Origin: Arthrobacter wenxiniae
Lineage (GTDB): Bacteria > Actinomycetota > Actinomycetes > Actinomycetales > Micrococcaceae
NCBI RefSeq assembly: GCF_013376105.1
Contig: NZ_JAAMFM010000014.1
Location: 1-64,000, forward strand
Reading direction: 5' to 3'
DNA: 64,000 nt
The notes beneath the pieces are model-generated. The model searched no databases, was not told the origin of the DNA, and worked only from the letters and a program-made list of their open reading frames with translations. Positions 1 to 9,152 of the stretch are shown here, piece after piece. How positions within the stretch are numbered: the first letter of the stretch is position 1; each line of letters starts with the position of its first letter. The translations under genes were made by a program, and so were the position numbers.

Positions 1-187
1 GGGCGCCCACCCACCGGGGGGGGCCCCCCCGACGTGCTGTTTCCCGGGGATGTACGACGCCGGAACGCGCCTTGCGCCGTCCGGCACCCTTCGGCGGAGC
101 GCCGGCGGGCGCGCGGCCCGCACCGCGCACGGCGCATAACACTGCCGTGCGCAGTGATCGCGCAGGGCCCGGCGCGGAACGGGACGG

Positions 188-1855
188 CTACTTGGCCACA
201 GGCGCCGCGGGCATGCCGAACAGTCCGCCGGACTTCGAGGACTTGGGCTTGCGCACGTGCGTCCCCCAGGCATAGGCGAGCAGTGTCAGCCCCAGCTGCG
301 CGGGGAAGGCGATCGCGGGCACGCCGCCGGAGATCAGGCAGATCAGGACCGGGAGCAGCGAGATCAGCGTCAGGTCCGGGCCCACCAGCAACGCCCGCAC
401 CGCCCCGGTGGGGATCGGGCCGGACGCCGTGGCGACGGCCGGCATGTTCCAGTCAGGTGCCGGGCGGAATGCCGCGCGCAGGGTGGCGGCGCCCAGCCCC
501 GGCCCGGCGAGGACGGCCAGGACCAGCAGTGCCGGGGAACCAACTCCCAGCGCCAGCAGCAGCGCAAAGCACACAAGCGCCCAAACCGTCATGCCGATGG
601 CCGGGATCGCGTAGTGCACCCGCCGCACAATCCGGGCCGGCAGGGGCATGAGCATGTCCACGGCCGGATTGCCGTTGGCAAAACGCGCGGTGGAGCCCAG
701 CGACGTCGCGGCAAAGTGGGCGCAGAAATAAAGCACCACGGCAATCAGCACGGCGTTGCCCAGGAACTGCACCGCGGCCAGGCTGGCCGGAATCGCCGCG
801 AGCACCAGCACGCGCAGCAGGGACATGGGGGAGCGCAGCGCCATGGTGGCGTGGGTGCTCAGCAGCGTCTTGACACTGCGGGAAAAGACCGTGCCGCTGT
901 GGAAGACGAGGGGCAGCCTTACCATTGACGTCCCCGAGGAACGTCCGCCCCCCAAGGAACGCGAGAGTTCCGAGGCGTCCATGGACATCAGGGAACCGGC
1001 CACATAGGCCCCCGCGGCGGCGCCCTCCTTCAGCTTGGCGGTGGTGATCCGCTCCAGGTTCCAGTACACGGCACCCAGTAGGAACAAGGCGGCAGGCACC
1101 ATGGCCAGCGGCCACAGGGCGCCGTCGGCCACCAGCAGCGGCCAGCTCGTGGGCAGGTATTCCAGCCACGCCGTCCGCGCGCCCGTGATGGCCCCTGTTC
1201 CCGCAGTGTTGTTGTAGAGGGCCGTGGCGACAAGGGTCAGCGGGGCCACCAGTGTCACGATTCCTGTCAGCACCTTCAACCAGGAGCCGGTGTTGGTGAT
1301 CTGGCACCACGCGGCAATCCCGTACAGCAGCCACGCCAGGCCGATCCCACACAGCACCGCGAGGAATATCCGGCCGGGCGTGGGCGCCGACGCCATGCCG
1401 AGTGCCACCGGCACCACCACCACAACGGCCGCGGCCGCCGGCCAGATGAGGGACTTCAGGAAGCCGGGCTGGATGAAGCCGCGGCGCTTGACAGGCAACC
1501 CCAGCCACCAGGCGGTCTGCGGCAGGGTCATGGTGATGGGTCCCACGGTCATCTCGACGGCCAGCAGTGACGCCGCGAGAGTGAGCAGGACCGTGGCGCT
1601 GGCCTGGAGCAGGGTGACGGAGTGGAAGCCGGGAGCCACCACGGTGGCGGCGAGCGCTGACTCGTGTCCCACGCCGAGGCTGTTGCGCAGTCCCACGATG
1701 ATGGCGCCGGCCATGGTGAGCAGGGTCAGCCCGCCCAGCACAAAGGTGTAGGCCTCGGAGACAAGCTCCATGACGCCGCCCTCGGTGCGGCTCAGGCCGG
1801 CACGAAAGGTGTACTGCCTGATTTCCCGGGCGCTGAAGCGGTCGCTGGTTTCCAT
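188..1855 (-). CDS. ABC exporter membrane subunit (DUF6297-like)
   Basis: A polytopic membrane protein of about 555 residues with many hydrophobic segments throughout. The gene directly upstream encodes an ABC ATPase, so this is inferred to be the permease half of a two-component exporter; the substrate is unknown. The start is uncertain. An ATG lies at 1855, a GTG at 1861, and a TTG at 1873 would overlap the ATPase stop. No convincing Shine-Dalgarno separates them, so the ATG was chosen. It resembles the large actinobacterial membrane proteins that sit beside such ATPases; the family name is from memory and less certain than the membrane and ABC context. Confidence 0.8.
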   Translation of the reverse strand: METSDRFSAREIRQYTFRAGLSRTEGGVMELVSEAYTFVLGGLTLLTMAGAIIVGLRNSLGVGHESALAATVVAPGFHSVTLLQASATVLLTLAASLLAVEMTVGPITMTLPQTAWWLGLPVKRRGFIQPGFLKSLIWPAAAAVVVVVPVALGMASAPTPGRIFLAVLCGIGLAWLLYGIAAWCQITNTGSWLKVLTGIVTLVAPLTLVATALYNNTAGTGAITGARTAWLEYLPTSWPLLVADGALWPLAMVPAALFLLGAVYWNLERITTAKLKEGAAAGAYVAGSLMSMDASELSRSLGGGRSSGTSMVRLPLVFHSGTVFSRSVKTLLSTHATMALRSPMSLLRVLVLAAIPASLAAVQFLGNAVLIAVVLYFCAHFAATSLGSTARFANGNPAVDMLMPLPARIVRRVHYAIPAIGMTVWALVCFALLLALGVGSPALLVLAVLAGPGLGAATLRAAFRPAPDWNMPAVATASGPIPTGAVRALLVGPDLTLISLLPVLICLISGGVPAIAFPAQLGLTLLAYAWGTHVRKPKSSKSGGLFGMPAAPVAK

Positions 1856-1865
1856 GGCCACGGGA

Positions 1866-2600
1866 CTAGTCAACGTGCGGGTTTTCGGAAGAGATCGCCA
1901 CGGCGGCCTGACCCGGCGTCATGGCATGGATGGTTTCCGCAATGAAAAGGGCCTTGGTGGCCACCGTGGAGAGGAAGTCAGGGTCGTGGGTGACCACCAG
2001 CAGGGCCAGCCCGGCATCCACCTCGGCACGCAGGCGTTCGGCCAGCCGGTGCCGCATGCCGGTGTCCAGGCGCTGCTCCGGCTCGTCCAGCACCAGCAGG
2101 GAGCGCGGCCGCACAAAGGCCGAGGCCAGCAGCATGCGGCGGCGCTGGCCGGAGGAGAGATTGTAGGGCCGGGACTTGGCCAGCCTGCCCAGCCCGAAGA
2201 ACTCCAGCTCCGCGGCAATCACGTCCTCGACGTCGTGCACACCGTGTCCGGCCGAAACTATCGCCAGATGCTCCTCCACGGTCAGGGCGGGGAAGAAGGC
2301 GTCGTCGTCGAACACCACCGCCACCTCGCGGCGGAATCCCAGGGTCCTGTCGTCGACCTCGTCGCCGTTGATCAGCGTGGTGCCGGAGACCGCCTCAAGC
2401 TGGCCCACCACCGTTTTCACGACGGTGGACTTGCCGGCGCCGTTGGGCCCCACCAGGGCCAGGGCTTGGCCGGAGTGGAGGCTGAAGCTGACCACGCCGC
2501 AGACTGCCTTGGTGCCGTAGCCGGCCTGCAGCTTTTCGGCACGGACCACGTCCTTGCGCCGTTCGGGACTTTTTGGGGAGGGTTTCTTAGGGTTGCTCAT
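1866..2600 (-). CDS. ABC transporter ATP-binding protein
   Basis: A 244-residue nucleotide-binding subunit. It has the Walker A motif GPNGAGKST, a signature reading LSSGQRRRM, and Walker B LLVLDEP followed by an H-loop region (VVTHDPD). The readable frame extends upstream, but the ATG at 2600 begins a typical lysine-rich N-terminus and the extra residues look non-coding. It precedes the membrane subunit on the minus strand with nearly abutting ends, which suggests co-transcription. It diverges from parA. The exporter's cargo cannot be inferred from sequence. Confidence 0.88.
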   Translation of the reverse strand: MSNPKKPSPKSPERRKDVVRAEKLQAGYGTKAVCGVVSFSLHSGQALALVGPNGAGKSTVVKTVVGQLEAVSGTTLINGDEVDDRTLGFRREVAVVFDDDAFFPALTVEEHLAIVSAGHGVHDVEDVIAAELEFFGLGRLAKSRPYNLSSGQRRRMLLASAFVRPRSLLVLDEPEQRLDTGMRHRLAERLRAEVDAGLALLVVTHDPDFLSTVATKALFIAETIHAMTPGQAAVAISSENPHVD

Positions 2601-2784
2601 CAATTCGAAGTATAGGCTGGCCGTCCGGCCGTCAGCCCAACATTCAGCCTCAAGTTGAGGGTCAAGGCTCAAAATGGAAAGCCCGCAAATGTTCAAAACA
2701 TGCCGCGCCCACCCGGTAACGTAGGGGGTGGCAGCGGCAGATATACAAGCGAATCAACACAGCGGCGAAAGTGTGGACTGACAG

Positions 2785-3666
2785 GTGAGCAACGAGCAGG
2801 GTGCAACGGCACTCGTGGGCGACGACGTTTTGGGACCCACCGGACGTCCCCTGACCGATTTCCCGGAGCCGCCGGTCCTCACCTCGCACGGCCCTGCCCG
2901 CGTCATCGCCATGGTGAACCAAAAGGGCGGGGTGGGCAAGACGACGTCGACCATCAACCTCGGCGCCGCCCTGGCCGAGGCCGGACGCCGGGTGCTGCTG
3001 GTGGACTTCGACCCCCAGGGCGCGCTGTCCGCGGGCCTCGGCACCAACCCGCATGAACTGGACATCACGGTCTACAACGTGTTGATGGACCGCAAGGTGG
3101 ACATCCGCGACGCCATCCTGGCGACCGAGATAGAGAACGTCGACATCCTCCCGGCCAACATTGACCTCTCCGCCGCCGAGGTGCAGCTGGTCAATGAGGT
3201 GGCCCGCGAACAGGTCCTGGCCAGCGCGCTGCGCAAGGTTGAGGACGACTACGACGTGGTCCTGATCGACTGCCAGCCGTCCCTGGGACTGCTGACCGTC
3301 AACGCGCTCACGGCAGCCCATGGCGTGATCATCCCGCTGATCTGCGAATTCTTTGCCCTGCGCGCCGTGGCGCTGCTCGTGGAAACCATTGACAAGGTCA
3401 CCGACCGGCTGAACCCGGGCCTGCAGGTGGACGGCGTCCTGGCCACCATGTACGACGCGCGGACCCTCCACGGGCGCGAAGTGCTGGCCCGCCTGGTGGA
3501 AGCCTTTGGCGACAAGGTCTTTGAAACGGTCATCAAGCGCACCATCAAGTTTGCAGACGCCTCGGTGGCGGCCGAGCCCATCACGTCGTTCGCGAGCAAC
3601 CACCAGGGCGCCGACTCCTACCGCCGCCTGGCGAAAGAGCTGATCGCCCGTGGGGGGGCACCCTAA
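2785..3666 (+). CDS. ParA/Soj-type ATPase, first gene of the scpAB operon
   Basis: A 293-residue deviant-Walker ATPase with KGGVGKTT near residues 47-54, a DFDPQG switch and a DCQPSLG Walker B region, as in ParA/Soj proteins. It starts at a GTG. The reading frame overlaps the following scpA GTG by 17 nt, so the two are translationally coupled. In many actinobacteria this ParA paralogue sits with scpA and scpB, away from the oriC parAB pair. It is therefore inferred to act in chromosome organisation with condensin and may not pair with ParB. No parS-like palindrome was seen nearby. Confidence 0.9.
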   Translation: MSNEQGATALVGDDVLGPTGRPLTDFPEPPVLTSHGPARVIAMVNQKGGVGKTTSTINLGAALAEAGRRVLLVDFDPQGALSAGLGTNPHELDITVYNVLMDRKVDIRDAILATEIENVDILPANIDLSAAEVQLVNEVAREQVLASALRKVEDDYDVVLIDCQPSLGLLTVNALTAAHGVIIPLICEFFALRAVALLVETIDKVTDRLNPGLQVDGVLATMYDARTLHGREVLARLVEAFGDKVFETVIKRTIKFADASVAAEPITSFASNHQGADSYRRLAKELIARGGAP

Positions 3667-4630
3667 GCTGGCCAGCCACGAACTGGATCCCCGGGCAGGG
3701 GGCGCGGGGACTGCGGACGGCAGGGCTGCTGAAACATCGCGGGGCACGGCCCGGTTCGAGGTCCGGTTGGAGAATTTCACCGGCCCCTTTGACCTGCTCC
3801 TGGGCCTGATTTCCAAGCACGAGCTCGACATCACGGATGTGGCCATCGCCACCGTCACGGACGAGTTCATCGCCTACCTCCGGGCCCTGCAGGAGCTCGG
3901 CGGGGAGTGGGCGCTGGATGAGGCCAGCGAATTCCTGGTCCTCGCCGCCACCCTCCTGGACCTGAAGGCCGCCCGCCTGCTGCCGGCCGGCGAAGTGGAG
4001 AACGACGACGACCTGGCCCTTCTGGAGGCCCGTGACCTCCTGTTCGCGAGGCTTTTGCAGTACAAGGCGTTCAAGGAGGTGGCCTTCCTGCTGGGCGCGG
4101 AGCTGGACCGCGAGGCCCGGCGATATCCCCGCATGGTGGGCCTGGAGCCGCATTTTGCCGCGCTGCTGCCGGAGCTGGTCTGGCGCCACACGCCCGCGCA
4201 GTTCGCGGAGCTGGCCGCACGGGCCATGGAGGCGAAGGAGGCCGCCCCCACCGAAGTGGGGCTGGCGCACCTGCACATTGCCCCGGTCAGCGTCCGCGAA
4301 CAGGCCGCAATCATCACGTCCCTGCTGACCGCCGGCATGCCGGATCCCGATGATCCGAAGGCCGACGGATGGACCGGGCGGCCCCTGTCCTTCCGCACCC
4401 TGAGTGCCGACGCCGGGAACAACCTGGTGGTGATCGCCCGGTTTCTGGCCCTGCTGGAGCTCTTTCGCGACGCGGTCATTTCCTTCGACCAGGCCAGTCC
4501 GCTGGGGGAGCTGCTGGTGCACTGGAGCGCCGGAGTCCGCCACACGCAGCTGACGGACAGCGACTTTGACGATGAGGACCACACCCGGTCAGACCATGGC
4601 CGGCAGGCGGCAGGAAAGGACGCGCCGTGA
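3650..4630 (+). CDS. scpA: Segregation and condensation protein A (kleisin)
   Basis: A 326-residue kleisin subunit of the SMC-ScpAB condensin. The N-terminal SMC-binding segment is clear (ENFTGPFDLLLGLI, followed by HELDITDVAIA, about residues 40-68). The C-terminal winged-helix region contains VSVREQ. The GTG at 3650 overlaps the end of parA, and the gene ends in a GTGA overlap with scpB. A 30-residue, low-complexity N-terminal stretch precedes the conserved domain, so a later start is possible, though no better start codon with a Shine-Dalgarno is visible. Confidence 0.93.
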   Translation: MGGHPKLASHELDPRAGGAGTADGRAAETSRGTARFEVRLENFTGPFDLLLGLISKHELDITDVAIATVTDEFIAYLRALQELGGEWALDEASEFLVLAATLLDLKAARLLPAGEVENDDDLALLEARDLLFARLLQYKAFKEVAFLLGAELDREARRYPRMVGLEPHFAALLPELVWRHTPAQFAELAARAMEAKEAAPTEVGLAHLHIAPVSVREQAAIITSLLTAGMPDPDDPKADGWTGRPLSFRTLSADAGNNLVVIARFLALLELFRDAVISFDQASPLGELLVHWSAGVRHTQLTDSDFDDEDHTRSDHGRQAAGKDAP

Positions 4631-5283
4631 GCGATGAAGAGTTCCAGCCCGGGGCAGCGGCAGACGGCGACCTGGCCGCGGACCCGCACGCGGCGGAAGC
4701 CGCCGACGGCCCCGGCGGCGTCAGGGCGGCGCTTGAAGCCGTGCTGATGGTGGTGGACGAGCCCGTCCCGGAAGAGCGGCTGGCCGCCGTGGTGGGCCTG
4801 CCGACGGCCCGGGTGCGTGAGCTGCTGCACGAACTGGCCCGTGAGTACGACGGCTATACTAGGGACGGTGGCACCTTACCGGTGCGCGGCTTTGAACTGC
4901 GGCAACTTGCCGGGGGATGGCGTGTTTATTCACGGGCCGCATATTCCGGGATCGTGTCACAGTTTGTTGTGGACGGCCAAACGGCCAGGCTCACGCAGGC
5001 GGCCTTGGAGACCTTGGCGGTGATCGCTTACCGCCAGCCGGTCGCGCGGGCCCGTGTTTCCGCCATCCGTGGCGTGAACGTGGACTCGGTGGTGAGGACG
5101 CTGGCGCAGCGCGGCCTGATTGAGGAAGTGGGCACCGATCCGGTGTCAGGGGCATTCCTGTACCGCACCACAGCGTACTTTTTGGAACGGCTGGGGATTG
5201 GGAGCGTGGAAGAGTTGCCGCAAATTGCACAGCACCTGCCTGGCCTGGAAAATCTTCACGACTTTGATGACGCCAGCCTCTAG
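4627..5283 (+). CDS. scpB: Segregation and condensation protein B
   Basis: A 218-residue ScpB with two winged-helix domains. The conserved region LETLAVIAYRQPV lies near residue 125, followed by the family's RGV and ALRTL-like segment (here VNVDSVVRTLAQRGLI). It starts with a GTG that overlaps the scpA stop by 4 nt. It binds the ScpA C-terminus in the SMC complex. The first 35 residues are acidic and alanine-rich and probably disordered. About 114 nt separate it from rluB, the largest gap in this operon. Confidence 0.93.
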   Translation: MSDEEFQPGAAADGDLAADPHAAEAADGPGGVRAALEAVLMVVDEPVPEERLAAVVGLPTARVRELLHELAREYDGYTRDGGTLPVRGFELRQLAGGWRVYSRAAYSGIVSQFVVDGQTARLTQAALETLAVIAYRQPVARARVSAIRGVNVDSVVRTLAQRGLIEEVGTDPVSGAFLYRTTAYFLERLGIGSVEELPQIAQHLPGLENLHDFDDASL

Positions 5284-5397
5284 ACCCGCCCCTGTCAAGC
5301 ACGGCCCGTTCACTGACGGCCTGCCCATGCACCGCCCCTGAGCCGCTCAGGGCCACACGTACAGCAACGCAACTCAAGAAGCATTAAGGACATACCA

Positions 5398-6573
5398 ATG
5401 ACACCGTCGCCCCGTTCCGGGAGCTCGTCCGGGCAGAACCAGCCGCGAGGCGGAAATCCGCGCTCCGGCGGACCGCGCTCCGGCGCGCCCAAATCGGCCG
5501 GAGCCAAGTCCGGCGCGCCCAAATCGGCCGGTGCCAAGTCCGGCGCGCCCAAGGCCGGCGGCAAGTTCGGCGGCCCCAAGGGCGGCGGCTACAAAGGTGC
5601 CGGCGCGCCCAAGGCCGGCGGCAAGTTCGGCGGCCCCAAGGGCGGGGCCACCTCCGGCGCCGGCAAGTTCGGCGCCAGGGCCGCGGCCCGCGCCGGTTCC
5701 GGCACCCGCAAGCCGTCCCAGACGGGGGCCCGCCCGTTCAGGAACGACCAATACGGGCGCAACCTGGGACCGGTCAAGAACCGCCCCACAGAGCAGAACC
5801 GCCGCCCGGAGCGCACCACCGACGACGTCGACATCCACAACGCGGACGGCGTGCGCCTCCAGAAGGTCATGGCCATGGCCGGCGTGGCCTCCCGCCGCCT
5901 GTGCGAGGACATGATCCTCGAGGGCCGCGTGCAGGTCGACGGCGTCACCGTCACCCAGCTGGGCCTGCGCGTGGACCCGGAAACGGCCGACATCGCCGTG
6001 GACGGCATGACCATCCAAACCAACGAATCCATGATCTACATGGTTTTCAACAAGCCCAAGGGCGTTGTGTCCACCATGGACGACCCCGAAGGCCGCCCCT
6101 GCGTCAGCGACTTCCTGAAGAAGCGCCAGACCCGTGAACGGCTCTTCCACGTGGGCCGCCTTGACACGAACACCGAGGGCCTGCTGCTCCTGACCAACGA
6201 CGGCGAGCTCTCCAACCGCCTCAGCCACCCCAAGTACGGGGTGCAGAAGACGTACCTGGTCCAGGTCCGCGGGCCGATGGCGCACGGCGTCGGCGCCCAG
6301 CTGAAGGACGGCGTCGAGCTGGAGGACGGCTGGGCGAAGGTCGACTCCTTCCGCCTGGTTGACTCCACTCCGGGCCACGTGCTGGCCGAGGTGGTGCTGC
6401 ACTCCGGGAAGAACCGCATTGTGCGCCGCATGTTTGACGCCGTCGGCTACCCCGTGGAGCGCCTGGTCCGCGTCAAGTTCGGGCCCATCGCCCTGGGCGA
6501 CCAGCGCCAGGGCAGCATCCGCATCCTGGGCCGCCACGAGGTGGGCCACCTGCTCGCAGAAGTGGGGATGTAG
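5398..6573 (+). CDS. rluB: 23S rRNA pseudouridine synthase (RluB/RsuA family)
   Basis: A 391-residue protein. Residues 1 to about 140 are a Gly/Lys/Pro/Ala-rich basic tail built from repeated SAGAKSGAPK-like and AGGKFGGPKGG-like units. An S4 RNA-binding domain follows (RLQKVMAMAGVASRR), then the RsuA-family catalytic region with GRLDTNTEGLLLLTNDG, whose Asp is the catalytic nucleophile. The start ATG follows a TAAGGA Shine-Dalgarno. The tail is encoded by direct DNA repeats and probably aids rRNA contact. Family assignment is secure; the exact target uridine is inferred. Confidence 0.93.
   Translation: MTPSPRSGSSSGQNQPRGGNPRSGGPRSGAPKSAGAKSGAPKSAGAKSGAPKAGGKFGGPKGGGYKGAGAPKAGGKFGGPKGGATSGAGKFGARAAARAGSGTRKPSQTGARPFRNDQYGRNLGPVKNRPTEQNRRPERTTDDVDIHNADGVRLQKVMAMAGVASRRLCEDMILEGRVQVDGVTVTQLGLRVDPETADIAVDGMTIQTNESMIYMVFNKPKGVVSTMDDPEGRPCVSDFLKKRQTRERLFHVGRLDTNTEGLLLLTNDGELSNRLSHPKYGVQKTYLVQVRGPMAHGVGAQLKDGVELEDGWAKVDSFRLVDSTPGHVLAEVVLHSGKNRIVRRMFDAVGYPVERLVRVKFGPIALGDQRQGSIRILGRHEVGHLLAEVGM
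5481..5645 (+). repeat. In-frame direct repeats in the rluB N-terminal tail
   Basis: Two 30-bp near-identical units begin at 5481 and 5511. They are followed by two identical 45-bp blocks at 5541-5585 and 5601-5645. All unit lengths are multiples of three, so the frame is preserved. They encode the basic Gly/Lys/Pro tail of the pseudouridine synthase. Confidence 0.9.
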
Positions 6574-6580
6574 GCCGGGG

Positions 6581-7687
6581 ATGAATCCGACGCATTTGAC
6601 GGGCCCCATCCTGGTCCTGGGCAGCGGGCTGCTCGGGGCCAGCATCGGGCTGGGCCTGCGCGCCCACGGCATCGACGTGGTCGTCTCCGACCCGTCGCCG
6701 TCGGCGCAGGCCGTGGCCGTGGACATCGGCGCCGGCCGCGCCCTTGACGCGGCGCAGGACCTGAGCCCCGAGCTGGTGGTCGTGGCGGCACCGCCCGACG
6801 TCACCGCGTCCGTGGTGGCCGGCGCCCTCCAAAGGTATCCCTCCGCCGTCGTGGTTGACATCGCCAGCGTCAAGGTGGCCGTGGCCACGGAACTGGCGGA
6901 AATATTGGGCCCCGACCGCCAGGGCATGCTGGAGCGCTACGTGGGGACCCACCCCATGGCCGGGCGTGAGAAGTCCGGGCCGGTGGCCGCGCTCGGCGAG
7001 CTGTTCAACTCCATGCCCTGGGTGCTGTGCCCGTCCGACGTCAGCTCCAAGCATGCGGTGAAGGTGGCGCACGCCCTCGCGATCGACCTCAACGCCGTGG
7101 TGTTCCGCTTCACCCCCGACGAGCACGACGCCGCCGTGGCCCTGGTCAGCCACCTGCCGCAGGTCATGAGCTCGCTGGTGGCCAGCCGGCTGCAGGAAAC
7201 GCCGCCGCACGCACTTTCGCTGGCCGGCAACGGCCTGCGCGACGTGACCCGGATCGCCGCGAGCGACCCCGCCCTGTGGGTGCAGATCCTCGGCGCCAAC
7301 GCGCCCAAGCTGCTGGAGATCATGCAGGACGTCCGGGCGGACCTGGACCGGCTGATCAACACGCTGCGCGCGCCGACCGCGCCGGGCGCGAGGCTGGACC
7401 TCGCCCAGCTGATGGCGGAGGGGAACGCCGGGCAGACCCGCATCCCCGGCAAGCACGGCGGGCCGGCGCAGCAGTACACCTGGCTCACAGTGCTGGTCGA
7501 CGACAAGCCCGGGCAGATCGCCAGGCTGCTGACGGAGATTGGCCACATCGGCGTCAACGTGGAAGACCTGCGCATGGACCATTCGGCCGGGCTGCAGGTG
7601 GGCATGGTGGAGATTTCGGTGCTGCCGTCCAAGCGCGCACGCTTGGTGGAGGACCTGACGGAGCGTGGATGGAAGGTAATTCTGTGA
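6581..7687 (+). CDS. tyrA: Prephenate dehydrogenase with C-terminal ACT domain
   Basis: A 368-residue NAD(P)-dependent enzyme of tyrosine synthesis. The N-terminal Rossmann motif reads VLGSGLLGASIGLGL, and THPMAGRE is the conserved substrate-side motif. The last 70 residues form an ACT domain (LVDDKPGQIARLL), expected to mediate feedback by an aromatic amino acid. The readable frame begins earlier inside rluB, but the ATG at 6581, eight bases after the rluB stop, gives the canonical N-terminus. It ends in a GTGA overlap with cmk. Confidence 0.94.
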   Translation: MNPTHLTGPILVLGSGLLGASIGLGLRAHGIDVVVSDPSPSAQAVAVDIGAGRALDAAQDLSPELVVVAAPPDVTASVVAGALQRYPSAVVVDIASVKVAVATELAEILGPDRQGMLERYVGTHPMAGREKSGPVAALGELFNSMPWVLCPSDVSSKHAVKVAHALAIDLNAVVFRFTPDEHDAAVALVSHLPQVMSSLVASRLQETPPHALSLAGNGLRDVTRIAASDPALWVQILGANAPKLLEIMQDVRADLDRLINTLRAPTAPGARLDLAQLMAEGNAGQTRIPGKHGGPAQQYTWLTVLVDDKPGQIARLLTEIGHIGVNVEDLRMDHSAGLQVGMVEISVLPSKRARLVEDLTERGWKVIL

Positions 7688-8421
7688 CGGACATGTTTGT
7701 TACTTTTCCCGAACCGGTGATCCCGGAGCGGATCCGCCTGGGCAAGCCCCTGGTGGTGGCCGTGGACGGACCGTCCGGCTCCGGCAAGTCCAGCGTCAGC
7801 AAGGCGGTGGCGCGCCGGCTGGGCCTGGCCTTCCTGGACACCGGGGCGATGTACCGGGCGGTGACCTGGCACTGCCTGAACGGGCGGATCAACCTGGAGA
7901 ACGCCGCGGCCGTGGAGGCCGCCGCCCGCACCCTCGACATTGAGCAGAACCTGACGCCGGACGGCGAGTTCGTCCGGGTGAACGGCATCAACGTCACGGA
8001 GGCCATCCGCCGGCCGGAAATCTCCCAGGCCGTCAGCGCCGTCGCGACCAACCTGGGCGCCCGCCGCGAACTGGTCCGCCGCCAGCAGGAGATCATCGAC
8101 AAGTGCCACAGCCGCATCGTGGTCGAGGGCCGCGACATCACCACCGTCGTGGCGCCGCTGGCCGAGGCGCGCCTGATCCTCACCGCCAGCGAGGACGCGC
8201 GGATGCGCCGCCGCGGACTCCAGCTCGGCAGCACCCAGACACGGGCGCAGCTGCACGAACAGGTGGTGGGACGCGACGCGAAGGATGCCACCGTGGTCGA
8301 CTTCCAGCGCGCCGCCGACGGCGTGTACACCGTGGACTCCTCCGACCTCGATTTTGCCGAAACCGTGGACGCCGTGGTCAACGTCGTGCGCCTCTCGGTG
8401 AACGAGGGCCCGGCAGCATGA
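7684..8421 (+). CDS. cmk: Cytidylate kinase
   Basis: A 245-residue (d)CMP kinase. It has the P-loop GPSGSGKSS, the NMP-binding motif FLDTGAMYRAVTW, and the later EGRDITTVV region of Cmk proteins. The GTG start overlaps the tyrA stop by 4 nt; an in-frame ATG at 7693 is an alternative. It phosphorylates CMP and dCMP from RNA turnover and phospholipid synthesis. The latter fits the acyltransferase that follows with an ATGA overlap. Confidence 0.95.
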   Translation: MTDMFVTFPEPVIPERIRLGKPLVVAVDGPSGSGKSSVSKAVARRLGLAFLDTGAMYRAVTWHCLNGRINLENAAAVEAAARTLDIEQNLTPDGEFVRVNGINVTEAIRRPEISQAVSAVATNLGARRELVRRQQEIIDKCHSRIVVEGRDITTVVAPLAEARLILTASEDARMRRRGLQLGSTQTRAQLHEQVVGRDAKDATVVDFQRAADGVYTVDSSDLDFAETVDAVVNVVRLSVNEGPAA

Positions 8422-9152
8422 AAGCGGTTGATGCGGACGGGGGCAGGCCGCTGCGGAGCGTGGCGGCCGCCCCTCCACGGTGGAAGACGTGGTGGAGCAG
8501 GCCGGTGGGGCGGGTGCTGGACCACGTGGTCTACCGCACCTCCGTGGCCGGGCGGGAAAACATCCCCGCCGACGGCCCCGTCATCTTTGCCGCCAACCAC
8601 CTGAGCTTCCTGGACGGACCGGTCATGGTGGGCGCCGCCAGCCGGTACATGCACGTGATTGTCGCCCACGAAATGTTCAAGGGCTTCCTGGGCTGGGTCC
8701 TGGCCGCCTCCGGGCAGATCCCCGTGGACCGGGCGGGGGACCGCCGGGCGCTGCAGCTTGCCAAGGAGGTGCTGGACCGCGGCGGCTGCGTGGGTATCCT
8801 GCCCGAGGGCACCCGGGGGACCGGGGACGCCGCCCACGTCAACGGCGGGGTGGCGTGGCTGGCACTCAACTCGGGTGCCGCCGTCGTGCCTGTCGCCATC
8901 CTCGGCACCAGGGTGGGCCGCGAGCCGCGCAACACAATTCCCAGGCCGCGCCGCCATCTGCACGTGGTGTTTGGGGAGCCCCTGTCGATTGTGCGCGAGT
9001 CCGGGGTTTCCGGCCGTGTTTCAATGGACAGGGCAACCGAAAAGATCCAGCTCCGGCTGGCCGGGCACATACATGCCGCCAAGGCCGCCACGGGGCAGGA
9101 TTTGCCTGCGGATGACCACCCACCTTCAAAGCACAAAGGACACCAACCATGA
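8418..9152 (+). CDS. 1-acylglycerol-3-phosphate acyltransferase, PlsC family
   Basis: A 244-residue acyltransferase. Block I is NHLSFLDGP (the HX4D catalytic motif). Block III is PEGTRG, with ARE-like phosphate contacts between them. It transfers an acyl group to lysophosphatidate in membrane lipid synthesis. It overlaps cmk and der by 4 nt each, so the three are coupled. A second PlsC-type gene lies near 41 kb. The cmk-plsC-der order is common in actinobacteria. Confidence 0.92.
   Translation: MKAVDADGGRPLRSVAAAPPRWKTWWSRPVGRVLDHVVYRTSVAGRENIPADGPVIFAANHLSFLDGPVMVGAASRYMHVIVAHEMFKGFLGWVLAASGQIPVDRAGDRRALQLAKEVLDRGGCVGILPEGTRGTGDAAHVNGGVAWLALNSGAAVVPVAILGTRVGREPRNTIPRPRRHLHVVFGEPLSIVRESGVSGRVSMDRATEKIQLRLAGHIHAAKAATGQDLPADDHPPSKHKGHQP

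Noticed and set aside
1-187. Gene at the window start
   Set aside because: Open frames here are GC artefacts with no motif; the GGGG/CCCC runs near 15-30 are unremarkable.
2601-2784. parS site near parA
   Set aside because: No TGTTTCACGTGAAACA-like palindrome is present; this ParA lacks an adjacent parB.
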